A stretch of 14,525 nt of DNA from the NCBI GenBank assembly GCA_030631415.1, contig DAOVLE010000130.1, forward strand, positions 1-14,525, read 5' to 3'. Both the position numbers and the translations under genes were made by a program. Below, in pieces: positions 1 to 6,986 of the stretch; position 1 is the first letter of the stretch; each line of letters begins with the position of its first letter. The notes beneath the pieces are model-generated. The model did no database searches. It was not told the origin of the DNA and worked only from the letters and a program-made list of their open reading frames with translations. This stretch comes from JAAEQG01 sp023133475. Its GTDB lineage: Bacteria; Planctomycetota; Phycisphaerae; UBA1845.

Positions 1-294
1 AGCCGTGTAGGGCGGGTTCCACCCGCCGCGCTCCAAGTGGGAGTGGTATCCCGAACCCCGCGTGCCGGCATCAGCGTGTCCGAGTTGAGCCTGACGGTGG
101 CCCACGCCGATCGAGCGGACCTCGACGGCAACGGTGTTGTTGACGCCCGGGACATCCGCGCATTCGCCCGCCGGCACAATCTGCCATTGCAGCCGGCGTT
201 CGATGCCAAGCTGTTGGAGCTTGAGGCGGAGTTGATCGAGCTTGAACCGGCGATGAATTCCGAGCTTGAGGTAGCCCCGCGCCGCACACGGTAG
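1..294 (+). CDS. 3' end of a gene with a dockerin/EF-hand-like calcium loop (partial)
   Basis: The frame is open from the left edge to a TAG at 292-294, so this is probably the C-terminus of a gene starting outside the window; a GTG at 37 is the only internal start suggested. The readable part contains DLDGNGVVDARDIRAFARR, a calcium loop of the dockerin type I/EF-hand kind (acidic residues at loop positions 1, 3, 5 and 12) followed by a short helix, then a Leu/Glu-rich helix (LLELEAELIELEP). Such loops commonly end secreted planctomycete proteins. Only one loop is seen, whereas classical dockerins have two. A palindromic repeat (7-27) lies in the frame, so the true reading frame could be disturbed at the left edge. 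Function beyond calcium binding cannot be given. Confidence 0.42.
   Translation, partial: SRVGRVPPAALQVGVVSRTPRAGISVSELSLTVAHADRADLDGNGVVDARDIRAFARRHNLPLQPAFDAKLLELEAELIELEPAMNSELEVAPRRTR
7..27. repeat. GTAGGGCGGG-type palindrome, copy 1
   Basis: Starts GTAGGGCGGG and contains the arms GGCGGGT and ACCCGCC around a tiny loop. The same sequence recurs at 1953-1973 and 5739-5759, with variants at 382-402, 1985-2005 and 7914-7935. It is a REP-like dispersed palindrome. Confidence 0.75.
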
Positions 295-306
295 ACGATG
301 TAGATG

Positions 307-366
307 AGCCGGGTAGGGACCGTTGAGAGGCTGTATGCCCCGCACCGCGGACCCTACCCGGCTTTT
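307..366 (+). terminator. Intrinsic terminator after the left-edge gene
   Basis: AGCCGGGTAGGG at 307-318 pairs perfectly over 12 bp with CCCTACCCGGCT at 352-363. The stem continues after one mismatch with three more pairs, and is followed by TTTTGCTTTT. It begins 13 bp after the TAG of the left-edge gene and lies between convergent genes. The loop is long (about 33 nt), and the arms resemble the local GTAGGG repeats, so a repeat may have been co-opted as terminator. Confidence 0.6.
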
Positions 367-381
367 GCTTTTAGCGGCAAA

Positions 382-402
382 GGCGGGTAAAACCCGCCCT
401 AC
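382..402. repeat. GGCGGGT-AAA-ACCCGCC palindrome at a gene end
   Basis: Seven-bp perfect arms (382-388 and 392-398) with a 3-nt loop, followed by CTAC. It overlaps the last codon of the minus-strand gene: the TAG stop of that gene (399-401) is the TAG in the repeat's own GTAGGG end. It may also serve as 3' hairpin for the minus-strand transcript. Confidence 0.65.
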
Positions 403-1928
403 AATCTGCGGCCTTTGCGTTTCATGCGGTAGATGCGAGTGTTGGGCAGTGCTTTGTAGGGTTGGGGTGGCCCGTATTCCTGAATCCACGGTTTCCCTTT
501 TGCCGCCAGCACGTCTTCGAGCGACTGGGTCCGGTTGACCACCACGTAGGTCGTGTGAACGCGGGGGTCCAGCGGATGAGCCGGGCGGGGCAGGTTCTGC
601 CGATAGGCGTAATAATGTATAGCCTGGGTCGCCGGGAAGGTGATTAGCCCAAACTCGCGCGGGCGCCAGTCGGCACAGGCTTGGGCGACCAGTTCGGCAT
701 CCACCAGGGTGTGGGGGTCCTCCGCGATCAGGAACTCCCGCCGGCTGACACGGTATCCGCCGGCTACCACCGCCAAGACCATCACGGCAAACGCCAGCCG
801 GCTCAGCCATACCGGGCGAATCAAAGCCAAACCACACACCGCAAAAATCAACACCACCGGCAGCAGGTACAACCACACACGCGGATACGGTTGCACCGGC
901 AGAAAACCCGCAACCCCTGCTCCACCAATCAACATGACCCACGGCACAGCCCACAATACCGAACGTTTCCGCAAAGCCTGCACCAACCCCAACACCAGCC
1001 CAAGCCCCCCCAAGGCCAGGGCTACGGTGACGAGATCGCGGCTCCAGTCCTGCCATGTCAGCCGCACCACCTCGCAGACAGAACCAAAACGCTCCTCCGA
1101 ATAGTTACGCACCCCATGCCGCGCAGCCAGCACCTTGAACAGGCCGGTCCGCACCACCGCCGGCAAATACATCAGAATCGTTAGCAAGGCCCAACTCCCC
1201 AGGGTGACAGCCAGACGCACCAACTGCACCCGCCGACGCCGACGCCGACACACCAGCACCGCATCAAGCGCGATCACCAATGCCAAACCCACCACCGGGA
1301 ACAACATCGTCGGGATAGTGAACGCCCCCAACCCACCCAGCAAGGCCCAGAAGGGCCAAAACCGCCGACGTTGCGGCTGCTGAATCAACTCCAGTGTGCA
1401 AAGACACATCCCCAAGCTAAACGCACATACCATCGTGTAGCCGCGAGCATTGGTCGAGTAGTCCACCAATAACGTCGAGACCGCCACCAACCCACCTGCG
1501 AGCAGGCTGTATCCCATGCGCCGTGTCACTGCGTAACCCAACGCAATCGCCAGGGGGATCAGAGCGGTCCCGGCAAGCACCGCCGGAAGACGAAGAACCG
1601 GCGGAGAGTTGCCCAACCAACGCACTACCTCGTGCTCCAAGATGGTGTGCAACACGTGGTTTTGCACATCGTCGTACCGCGTAGCCAGGTCGTGCAGAGG
1701 ATAAACCACGTACTTGAAGTAGACCATCGACTCGTCGTAACGCATCGGATGGTTCAGGAATAACACGCGCAGCCCCGCCCCCACCAGCGTGACCAAAACG
1801 GCAGCGGCTAAGAACTTCCGATTGCGCTTGTCTGCTATCGCTCTCGAAGGGCGGCGGGCTCGAAAGAAAGTCCGCATGTAGAGACGCCCCGAACGAGCGA
1901 TACCTGCAAGCACGCATGAAAAACCCAC
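399..1928 (-). CDS. GT39/ArnT-like polytopic membrane glycosyltransferase
   Basis: A 509-residue integral membrane protein with roughly ten hydrophobic segments. Residues 38-60 are the first helix, followed by NHPMRYDESMVYF, where D65-E66 fits the catalytic acidic pair of the first periplasmic loop in GT39/ArnT/PMT-type glycosyltransferases (GT-C fold). STNARGYTMVCAF in the middle is also typical of these bacterial families. Members transfer sugars from polyprenyl-phosphate donors to lipid, glycan or protein acceptors at the outer face of the membrane; the acceptor here is unknown. A GTG at 1928 has GAGGG seven bases upstream; an ATG at 1877 would remove 17 residues. It lies 83 bp after the second GT39-like gene on the same strand, and that gap is largely a repeat. 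Its stop codon is supplied by the palindrome at 382-402. The fold family is fairly certain, the substrate is not. Confidence 0.83.
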   Translation of the reverse strand: MGFSCVLAGIARSGRLYMRTFFRARRPSRAIADKRNRKFLAAAVLVTLVGAGLRVLFLNHPMRYDESMVYFKYVVYPLHDLATRYDDVQNHVLHTILEHEVVRWLGNSPPVLRLPAVLAGTALIPLAIALGYAVTRRMGYSLLAGGLVAVSTLLVDYSTNARGYTMVCAFSLGMCLCTLELIQQPQRRRFWPFWALLGGLGAFTIPTMLFPVVGLALVIALDAVLVCRRRRRRVQLVRLAVTLGSWALLTILMYLPAVVRTGLFKVLAARHGVRNYSEERFGSVCEVVRLTWQDWSRDLVTVALALGGLGLVLGLVQALRKRSVLWAVPWVMLIGGAGVAGFLPVQPYPRVWLYLLPVVLIFAVCGLALIRPVWLSRLAFAVMVLAVVAGGYRVSRREFLIAEDPHTLVDAELVAQACADWRPREFGLITFPATQAIHYYAYRQNLPRPAHPLDPRVHTTYVVVNRTQSLEDVLAAKGKPWIQEYGPPQPYKALPNTRIYRMKRKGRRL

Positions 1929-1952
1929 GATGTTGCCCTCACTCGCGGCAAA

Positions 1953-2005
1953 GTAGGGCGGGTTCCACCCGCCACGGCACGGAAGGCGGGTGAAACCCGC
2001 CCTAC
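1953..2005. repeat. Inverted pair of GTAGGGCGGG palindromes (53 bp)
   Basis: Outer ends are GTAGGGCGGGTT (1953-1964) and its exact complement AACCCGCCCTAC (1994-2005). Each half is itself a small hairpin with GGCGGGT/ACCCGCC arms. This two-hairpin form is like the REP doublets mobilised by REP-associated tyrosine transposases, though no transposase is seen here. It fills most of the 83-bp gap between the two GT39-like genes. Confidence 0.72.
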
Positions 2006-2011
2006 AGCGAG

Positions 2012-3739
2012 TCAGTCCCCCACCCCTGGAAGGTGTGGGGGACCCACGCGACCTCGCTTAATTCCATCCGGCTGGAAGACGATGGTCTCACCCTCGGCGT
2101 TCACGAAAAGCCACGGTTCCCGACCACCCGCAGTCTCCCAGTCGGACTGAACCTGAGACAGACCCGTGAAGTGAAACTTGCCGAAGCGGTGGAACTTCTC
2201 CCATCCGTCCCACGTAACCCAGCCATGGCGCGGTGCGCTCTGGAACTCGGTCGGCGGCATACCCGAGTAGGCGGCGACGTACAGGTGAGCGAACGCACCG
2301 GGCGTATCCACATAGATTCGCTGATAACGTGGTGCCCGCTCGTGAAGCCATTCGCCAATCCGCACCAGATGGTTTTGAGCCGCCAAGCCATGCCATTGCG
2401 GATGGGCAAGGTAACGCCCGACGTTCATTACACCAACTCCCGCGATGACCACGGCAAGACCGGCGGTTGCCAACCACGCGGAGCGATCGCTCAGACCCGG
2501 TTCCCGCCGATCCGGGTTGAGAGCATTCCTGGCCAACCATCGCCCGCACCTCCACAAGGCTGACCCAAGAGCAACCGCCCCAAGCCCACAGACCACCGGA
2601 TACAACGCCCAGACCTGGGAAGCACGCATGATGGCGACGTTGTGTCGGCTGACAGCCGCCGGCAAAACACAAATCACCACCGCCATTAACAGTAGGAAAT
2701 AAGCAGCCTGCCTGTGGGCCACCACTCGCCAGAACGCCGCTGCCAGACCCACGTAAAAAAACGGCAATGCCGCCAGGCTCAAACGTGCCACGCTAAGCTC
2801 GGCATACTCACCAAACGAAAACAGATACCCACGCGGGTCGAAATGAAGGGCGTAACCGCTGAACAAAGTGCGGAACCACCAAAGAGGGCCTGCCTCCCAA
2901 TGATACACCACGGTCTTGGCCCGGGCGAAGAACTGCTCCGGCTGATCGAACATGGCATAGATTTGGGGAGCCGCCCCGGCAACCGACGCCAACGCCAGTG
3001 CCAGCAACGCCATACCAGCCCGTCTAGGCTCACGCCCCCGCCAACCGACCTGCCATAAAATCAACACACCGCCCAGCAGAGCGAAAAGCGGCGCGGTGAG
3101 CCGTTGGCTGGGGTATGCACTACTGGACAGCCCTATCGCCAAACCGGCACCGACAAGCCATAACACCTGGGCGCTGGTATTCTTCCGACCAACCACCGCC
3201 TCCAACGCACCATACAGCAGATAAACCACCAGAATCCCAAAACACGGCGGCAGGGCGGCACCTTCGTGTGCTTGGCGGCTGTACTGGATCAGGATCGGGC
3301 AGAACGTGGCGAACAGAAGCGCGAGCAGCCCGCCCGTTCGGCCTAGTAGCCGACGAGCAAACACAAACACCAGAACCACGGCAAGCATGCCGAGGATAGC
3401 GGCAGGCAGACGACCAGCATAGGTGGAAAAGCCCGGCAGAGCGGTGCTGCCGGCGGTGAAGTAAATAAAGAGCGCCGGGCGGTAGTCACCCGGACCCATA
3501 CCGCGTGCAAGGATGGGCCACCGCTCGCCGGCACGGTCGGCCCCCGTCTTTGACACGCAGTAGCCATCGTAGATACAAGACAGCTCATCCTGATGGATCG
3601 CAAGCGGGTAGCGGTCCAGGCCTGCAAAACGCAGGAACACGGCGGCAAGGATGATCGCACCCACCACCACCCAATACCAGCGGGCACATGTTTGTGTGTT
3701 CCGCCCTGGGTTCAGTAATGATGTCTGATGCGAGGTCAC
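2012..3739 (-). CDS. GT39/ArnT-like polytopic membrane glycosyltransferase (second copy)
   Basis: A 575-residue membrane protein from the GTG at 3739 (595 from the ATG at 3799). The GTG is preferred because GAGAGG lies seven bases upstream, while the ATG has a G-run touching it and no spacing. The first helix is followed by YPLAIHQDELSCIYDGY, whose Asp-Glu pair matches the catalytic loop of GT39/ArnT-type enzymes. About ten further hydrophobic segments follow, including GRLPAAILGMLAVVLVFVF, a typical family segment. The soluble C-terminal part (NHLVRIGEWLHERAPRYQR to the end) resembles the periplasmic tail of such transferases. It shares architecture with its downstream neighbour but little obvious sequence, so the pair is not a recent duplication. 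Probable role: lipid-linked sugar transfer during surface glycan assembly or protein glycosylation; donor and acceptor cannot be read. Confidence 0.83.
   Translation of the reverse strand: MTSHQTSLLNPGRNTQTCARWYWVVVGAIILAAVFLRFAGLDRYPLAIHQDELSCIYDGYCVSKTGADRAGERWPILARGMGPGDYRPALFIYFTAGSTALPGFSTYAGRLPAAILGMLAVVLVFVFARRLLGRTGGLLALLFATFCPILIQYSRQAHEGAALPPCFGILVVYLLYGALEAVVGRKNTSAQVLWLVGAGLAIGLSSSAYPSQRLTAPLFALLGGVLILWQVGWRGREPRRAGMALLALALASVAGAAPQIYAMFDQPEQFFARAKTVVYHWEAGPLWWFRTLFSGYALHFDPRGYLFSFGEYAELSVARLSLAALPFFYVGLAAAFWRVVAHRQAAYFLLLMAVVICVLPAAVSRHNVAIMRASQVWALYPVVCGLGAVALGSALWRCGRWLARNALNPDRREPGLSDRSAWLATAGLAVVIAGVGVMNVGRYLAHPQWHGLAAQNHLVRIGEWLHERAPRYQRIYVDTPGAFAHLYVAAYSGMPPTEFQSAPRHGWVTWDGWEKFHRFGKFHFTGLSQVQSDWETAGGREPWLFVNAEGETIVFQPDGIKRGRVGPPHLPGVGD
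2015..2043. repeat. 9-bp perfect hairpin overlapping the 3' end of a GT39-like gene
   Basis: GTCCCCCAC (2015-2023) pairs with GTGGGGGAC (2035-2043), with a further CCT/AGG inside. It encodes the last residues before the TGA at 2012-2014. It could be RNA 3' structure or another palindrome that entered the gene end. Confidence 0.4.
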
Positions 3740-3746
3740 CTTAACA

Positions 3747-3752
3747 CCTCTC
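3747..3752 (-). promoter_or_regulatory. Shine-Dalgarno GAGAGG that decides the GTG start at 3739
   Basis: CCTCTC on the + strand reads GAGAGG on the minus strand, seven bases before the GTG at 3739. The upstream in-frame ATG at 3799 lacks a spaced ribosome binding site. Confidence 0.5.
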
Positions 3753-3860
3753 GCTACGGGCCACCCACTCAAACGGGGCGGCACGGCGGCGCACACCATC
3801 CCCCACGCGGATTATCGGAACATCACGCCAAAGTCCTGAGTAATGACCGCTCGCAAGCAG

Positions 3861-3951
3861 GTAGGGTGGGTGGAGCTTCGCGGAGCGAAGCGAAACCCAC
3901 CGCGCCGGTTGGTGGGTTCCACCTCGCTCCGCGAGGTTCCACCCACCCTAC
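3861..3951. repeat. 91-bp two-hairpin palindromic element, GTAGGGTGGG type
   Basis: Terminal inverted repeats GTAGGGTGGGT (3861-3871) and ACCCACCCTAC (3941-3951) enclose two hairpins. The first has TTCGCGGAGCGAA at its tip, the second CTCGCTCCGCGAG, separated by GCGCCGG. The second half (3907-3951) recurs at 5847-5891 with one mismatch in 45 bp. The GTAGGG ends are shared with the shorter GTAGGGCGGG palindromes. It fills much of the gap between the esterase and the upstream end of the second GT39-like gene. This is probably a non-autonomous REP/MITE-like element; no coding sequence lies inside. Confidence 0.75.
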
Positions 3952-3967
3952 GTCCTACCGGTCGCCG

Positions 3968-5725
3968 CTAAACACCTTCATGCGGTTGTGAGGATGGTGT
4001 TCCCCGTCCCCCATTTTCAATTTTCAATTTTCCATTTTCCATTTCCCCTTGGAGCAGTTTTTGGATGACCGAGTCCGGCAGTTGCCACTTGTGGTCGAAG
4101 ACTGCTCCGCGTGGTGGGATAGCCCGCATCATCCAGTTTGTCTTGGGGGTCGATTTCTGCTGGGGTTCCTGGAGCAGCAGCTTGCCCTTGCGGGTTACCA
4201 CCACCAGGTCCTCAAGTGGAGTAGGGGAGAGGTAAGGAGGCTGAAGAATGCCGCCCAACGCCTCCACCGCCTGACGAACACCGGAACAGACCACCAGGTA
4301 ACGATCGGGGTTCAGTGGGTTCGGGTAGATCATCACCATGCCCATAATCTGGGGCGATGCCGGCTTTCCGTGGACTCTCAATCCTGTCGGCGTGAACACC
4401 AGGGGCAGTTTGTCGGCGGTTTGTGCGAGGATGCTATGGCAGTCAGGCGTGCCGACGCAGATCAAGTTGGACGATTGGATCAGCTCGGGGGTGAGCCGGC
4501 CCGCGGAGATGAACCGGAAGTTCTTGAAGACGAGCCTATCAGCCCACTTGAACATGTTCCGGGCAATCTGTCGCCAGGCTTCGGCGATGGCGGGGTCCTG
4601 GTGGTCGGAAGTCACGACGACAAACGAGTCCCAGAAGACATCCTGTATAGGCCCGGACAGCCCATGACGCTTTTGAAGCGGGCTGGTTGAGTCCGGCATG
4701 AGGTCCAGCACCCACTGATGCCCGCGTGCCCGGGCGGTTACCGGTTCGTTGTTGTAGTAGAACACCGGGGTCACTCCCGGCGGCACCACCGAGGGAGGTG
4801 GCTCAAGAGCCAGCCGCCCCACGTTGAGGGCATGGACGTAAATCTGCCCGCCTTGAGGAACGAATACGTCGATTATGGCTGGGCGTGTGGAATCGACCAT
4901 GGATTCGATGGTGGCCCAGTATGCCCGATTGTGTCGCAGACTGACGGTGCGGTAGGTAATCCGCCGCGGCTCACCGGCTCGGCTCTGGTCAGCCATCCAA
5001 TTGTACAGCGTGTTGCCCGAGTAGGCTGGTAGCCAACAGACGTGCTTGACCTCCGGAAACTCCGTGTAGCGGATGTTCAACGCGGCAGTCTGCATCGCCT
5101 GGGCCATGCGGACGGATTCCGCCACGTGGACGTTGTTGTCGGCTGACCCGTGGAAGACCCAGGTGGGGACGTATCGCAGGTTGCCAACCATCTCGGGATC
5201 GCCGCCACCGGCAAAAACGGACAGCGACGCAAACCGGTCCGGATAGTGCCCTGCCAGCGCCCAACCGGCAAAGGCCCCCAACGACAACCCGGTCAGGTGA
5301 ATCCGGTCCGGGTCTACGTTGGCTCGCCTCTGAACATCGGCGATGGTATCGAGCACGTCTCGCTCTGCCGGCCCGTTGATCGACCACGAGCCTCGCATCA
5401 GCGGCGAAACCACCAGGAAAGGCAGATTCCCCTTGACCGTGCGAACGGGGATGCCGGCGTGCGGCTGGGTCGGCTCAGCCCAACCACCGCCCTCGCCGGA
5501 ACCGTGCAGAAACACAATCAGCGGCCAGGGCCTGGAAGGGTCATAGTCAGCCGGATACCAGAGGGCATAGTCGATGGCGGCTCCGTCGATCGTCGAGACA
5601 TAACTGCATTTCTCGAACCGTCCCGTCGGACGATCGGGCTCTTCCTGGCGATCCTGTGCCATAGCTTCGCCGGCGAGCAGAACACACCCCAACAACAGAA
5701 CCGCACAACTGGCATGACCCAACAT
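3968..5725 (-). CDS. Secreted alpha/beta-hydrolase (esterase or S9-like), with repeat-derived tail
   Basis: 585 residues from the ATG at 5725, chosen because AGGAG lies seven bases upstream and a clear Sec signal peptide follows (hydrophobic core VLLLGCVLLAG, cleavage likely after AMA). An upstream in-frame ATG at 5770 starts inside repeats and is rejected. Residues 50-245 are an alpha/beta-hydrolase domain: oxyanion HGSGEGGG (74-81), nucleophile elbow GLSLG with Ser148, Asp196 in HGSADNNV and His228 in VKHVCW. This resembles secreted planctomycete esterases and prolyl-oligopeptidase-like hydrolases; the substrate is unknown, and deacylation of a surface polysaccharide is only a possibility. 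Residues 250-558 form a second region I do not recognise. Residues 560-572 (MENGKLKIENG) are encoded by a heptamer tract, and the stop lies in a GTTTAGCGGC repeat motif, so the last ~25 residues are probably not ancestral. Confidence 0.82.
   Translation of the reverse strand: MLGHASCAVLLLGCVLLAGEAMAQDRQEEPDRPTGRFEKCSYVSTIDGAAIDYALWYPADYDPSRPWPLIVFLHGSGEGGGWAEPTQPHAGIPVRTVKGNLPFLVVSPLMRGSWSINGPAERDVLDTIADVQRRANVDPDRIHLTGLSLGAFAGWALAGHYPDRFASLSVFAGGGDPEMVGNLRYVPTWVFHGSADNNVHVAESVRMAQAMQTAALNIRYTEFPEVKHVCWLPAYSGNTLYNWMADQSRAGEPRRITYRTVSLRHNRAYWATIESMVDSTRPAIIDVFVPQGGQIYVHALNVGRLALEPPPSVVPPGVTPVFYYNNEPVTARARGHQWVLDLMPDSTSPLQKRHGLSGPIQDVFWDSFVVVTSDHQDPAIAEAWRQIARNMFKWADRLVFKNFRFISAGRLTPELIQSSNLICVGTPDCHSILAQTADKLPLVFTPTGLRVHGKPASPQIMGMVMIYPNPLNPDRYLVVCSGVRQAVEALGGILQPPYLSPTPLEDLVVVTRKGKLLLQEPQQKSTPKTNWMMRAIPPRGAVFDHKWQLPDSVIQKLLQGEMENGKLKIENGGRGTPSSQPHEGV
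4014..4048. repeat. 7-bp tandem repeat tract inside the 3' end of the esterase gene
   Basis: Five heptamers in register: TTTTCAA, TTTTCAA, TTTTCCA, TTTTCCA, TTTCCCC. Since 21 bp is both three heptamers and seven codons, the minus-strand frame stays open and gives the K-L-K-I-E-N-G-type peptide of the esterase tail. It is AT-rich against a GC-rich background. Confidence 0.8.
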
Positions 5726-5732
5726 CGACCAT

Positions 5733-5737
5733 CTCCT
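5733..5737 (-). promoter_or_regulatory. Shine-Dalgarno AGGAG for the secreted hydrolase
   Basis: CTCCT on the + strand reads AGGAG, seven bases before the ATG at 5725. A palindromic repeat begins two bases further upstream (5739), so the insertion left the ribosome binding site intact. Confidence 0.65.
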
Positions 5738-5738
5738 G

Positions 5739-5759
5739 GTAGGGCGGGTTCCACCCGCC
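5739..5759. repeat. GTAGGGCGGG-type palindrome, abutting a ribosome binding site
   Basis: Same sequence as the copies at 7-27 and 1953-1973. It occupies the 68-bp gap between the YdjM-TPR gene and the hydrolase, immediately upstream of the latter's AGGAG. Confidence 0.75.
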
Positions 5760-5764
5760 GTTCG

Positions 5765-5839
5765 GTCCAAAGTCCAAAGTCACTAGTCCAAAGTTAGAAA
5801 TCAGCGGGACTTTGGACTTTGGACTTTGGACCTTGGACT
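5765..5839. repeat. Inverted 7-bp tandem repeats (GTCCAAA / GGACTTT)
   Basis: GTCCAAA units at 5765-5780 and a further partial unit at 5786-5793 face four to five GGACTTT-type units at 5807-5839. The two arms are complementary and could form a long imperfect hairpin around the sequence near 5794-5806. The stop codon TAA of the YdjM-TPR gene (5794-5796) sits in the loop region, so the right arm is translated as part of that gene's tail. Confidence 0.75.
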
Positions 5840-6984
5840 CGTCCCTGGTTGGTGGGTTTCACCTCGCTCCGCGAGGTTCCACCCACCCTACGTCTCTCGT
5901 GCCGAACAATCTTGGGGATCACACCGCGTTTGCGCAATTGCCGCAGCCGCTCCCGTGCATATGCCTGAACGTCGGCGTCTGTTCCGTCTGTCTCCAGCAA
6001 TCGGGTGAAATGGGCCAGGGCTTGCTCGGGACGATAGAAGGGCGTGCCCCGGTGCCGGACGTAAAAATCAGCCATCGCCGTTTCAGGCCAGCCCGGGCGC
6101 GAGCACAGCACCAGCGCCTGTTGGTACATCCGCTCCGCCTCGGATAACTCGCCAAGCTTCTCATAACTGTAGCCCATCAGCATGTATACCCCAAGTCTTC
6201 CCGAGCGCGAGGGTATGTTCAACGCGGTTTCATAAACACGGACAGCCTCGGCGTCAAGCCCCTGCCGGGCCAGCAGCCGGCCCTGCTCAACCCGCTCCCA
6301 CGCCAACCAGGTAGTGAAACCCAGAGCAAACAGTGGAAGCAACGGAACAAGATTCCACAACAGCCGAACGTCCAGATGACGCCGCAACAGAACCAGCCCG
6401 TGCCCCACCGACACCGTGTAGACCGGTGCCCAGATCATCGCCTGACACGAATAAGCAGCGGCGACCGAGAGGATCACCAACACCTGTGACACAATACGGG
6501 CAACACGTGAACAGCCTTGCATGTACGAAGCCCGAAGCAGTACAGCCCACACCAACGGGCCACCATAGACACAAAGCTCGGCGGGAAACGTCGCCGAATA
6601 GCTCAGCTCATAGTCCTTGACGTTGTTCCCATGATACCACTCGACCACGCCGAGCCTCACGTAGTGGAAATCCAACAGCAGGTGGCTGAAGATAACACCG
6701 GCGATTATCAGAAAAGGCCACGGACGCCGCAAACGGCAGTAAACCCCCAAAACAATACACACTGCCACGGTGAAAACCGCCACCAGAAGCGGTGAATGGC
6801 TGAAAAACCGCCGATCCACCAGATCGGGATTCAAGACAATCGCAAACCACTCGCCCAGGTCCACGGCGTAAGCCAGCAACATCATGATCCCAGGCCATAT
6901 GTAAGTTAGACGGTGGTTCCGAGCGGAGGCTGACACAGTTCCGCCCATCGCCAACCCGACCAAGCCGTGTCCAACCAAGGCCAT
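5794..6984 (-). CDS. YdjM/DUF457-like membrane metal-dependent hydrolase fused to TPRs
   Basis: 396 residues. The N-terminal half (1-225) is a multi-pass membrane domain with the conserved pattern of the YdjM/DUF457 family (PF04307): His6 in the first segment, Asp42 in YAVDLGEW, the FFSHSPLL motif (His63) and SHLLLDFHY with His101 and Asp105. These residues are thought to bind metal; the family's substrate is generally unknown. Residues about 232-332 contain TPR-like helices, for example AVRVYETALNI and LSEAERMYQQAL, which may hold a partner at the membrane. The ATG at 6984 starts 2 bp after the TAG of the deacetylase, so the two are probably co-translated. From residue 365 the sequence is repeat-derived: 365-379 come from a palindromic element and 382-392 (VQGPKSKVQSP) from a heptamer tract, so the native protein likely ended near residue 364. 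Confidence 0.78.
   Translation of the reverse strand: MALVGHGLVGLAMGGTVSASARNHRLTYIWPGIMMLLAYAVDLGEWFAIVLNPDLVDRRFFSHSPLLVAVFTVAVCIVLGVYCRLRRPWPFLIIAGVIFSHLLLDFHYVRLGVVEWYHGNNVKDYELSYSATFPAELCVYGGPLVWAVLLRASYMQGCSRVARIVSQVLVILSVAAAYSCQAMIWAPVYTVSVGHGLVLLRRHLDVRLLWNLVPLLPLFALGFTTWLAWERVEQGRLLARQGLDAEAVRVYETALNIPSRSGRLGVYMLMGYSYEKLGELSEAERMYQQALVLCSRPGWPETAMADFYVRHRGTPFYRPEQALAHFTRLLETDGTDADVQAYARERLRQLRKRGVIPKIVRHERRRVGGTSRSEVKPTNQGRVQGPKSKVQSPADF
5847..5891. repeat. Half copy of the 91-bp palindromic element
   Basis: Matches 3907-3951 at 44 of 45 positions: one hairpin with GGTGGGT/ACCCACC arms and the CTCGCTCCGCGAG tip, ending CCCTAC. It lies inside the 3' end of the YdjM-TPR reading frame and encodes GGTSRSEVKPTN of its tail. 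Confidence 0.75.
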
Positions 6985-6986
6985 CG

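Noticed and set aside
4049..4690. + strand open frame of 213 codons opposite the hydrolase
   Set aside because: Antisense shadow of a gene with signal peptide, catalytic triad and ribosome binding site on the other strand; no signals of its own.
5726..5770. N-terminal extension of the secreted hydrolase
   Set aside because: It would translate a GTAGGGCGGG palindrome and a heptamer unit and bury the signal peptide; AGGAG is correctly placed for the ATG at 5725.
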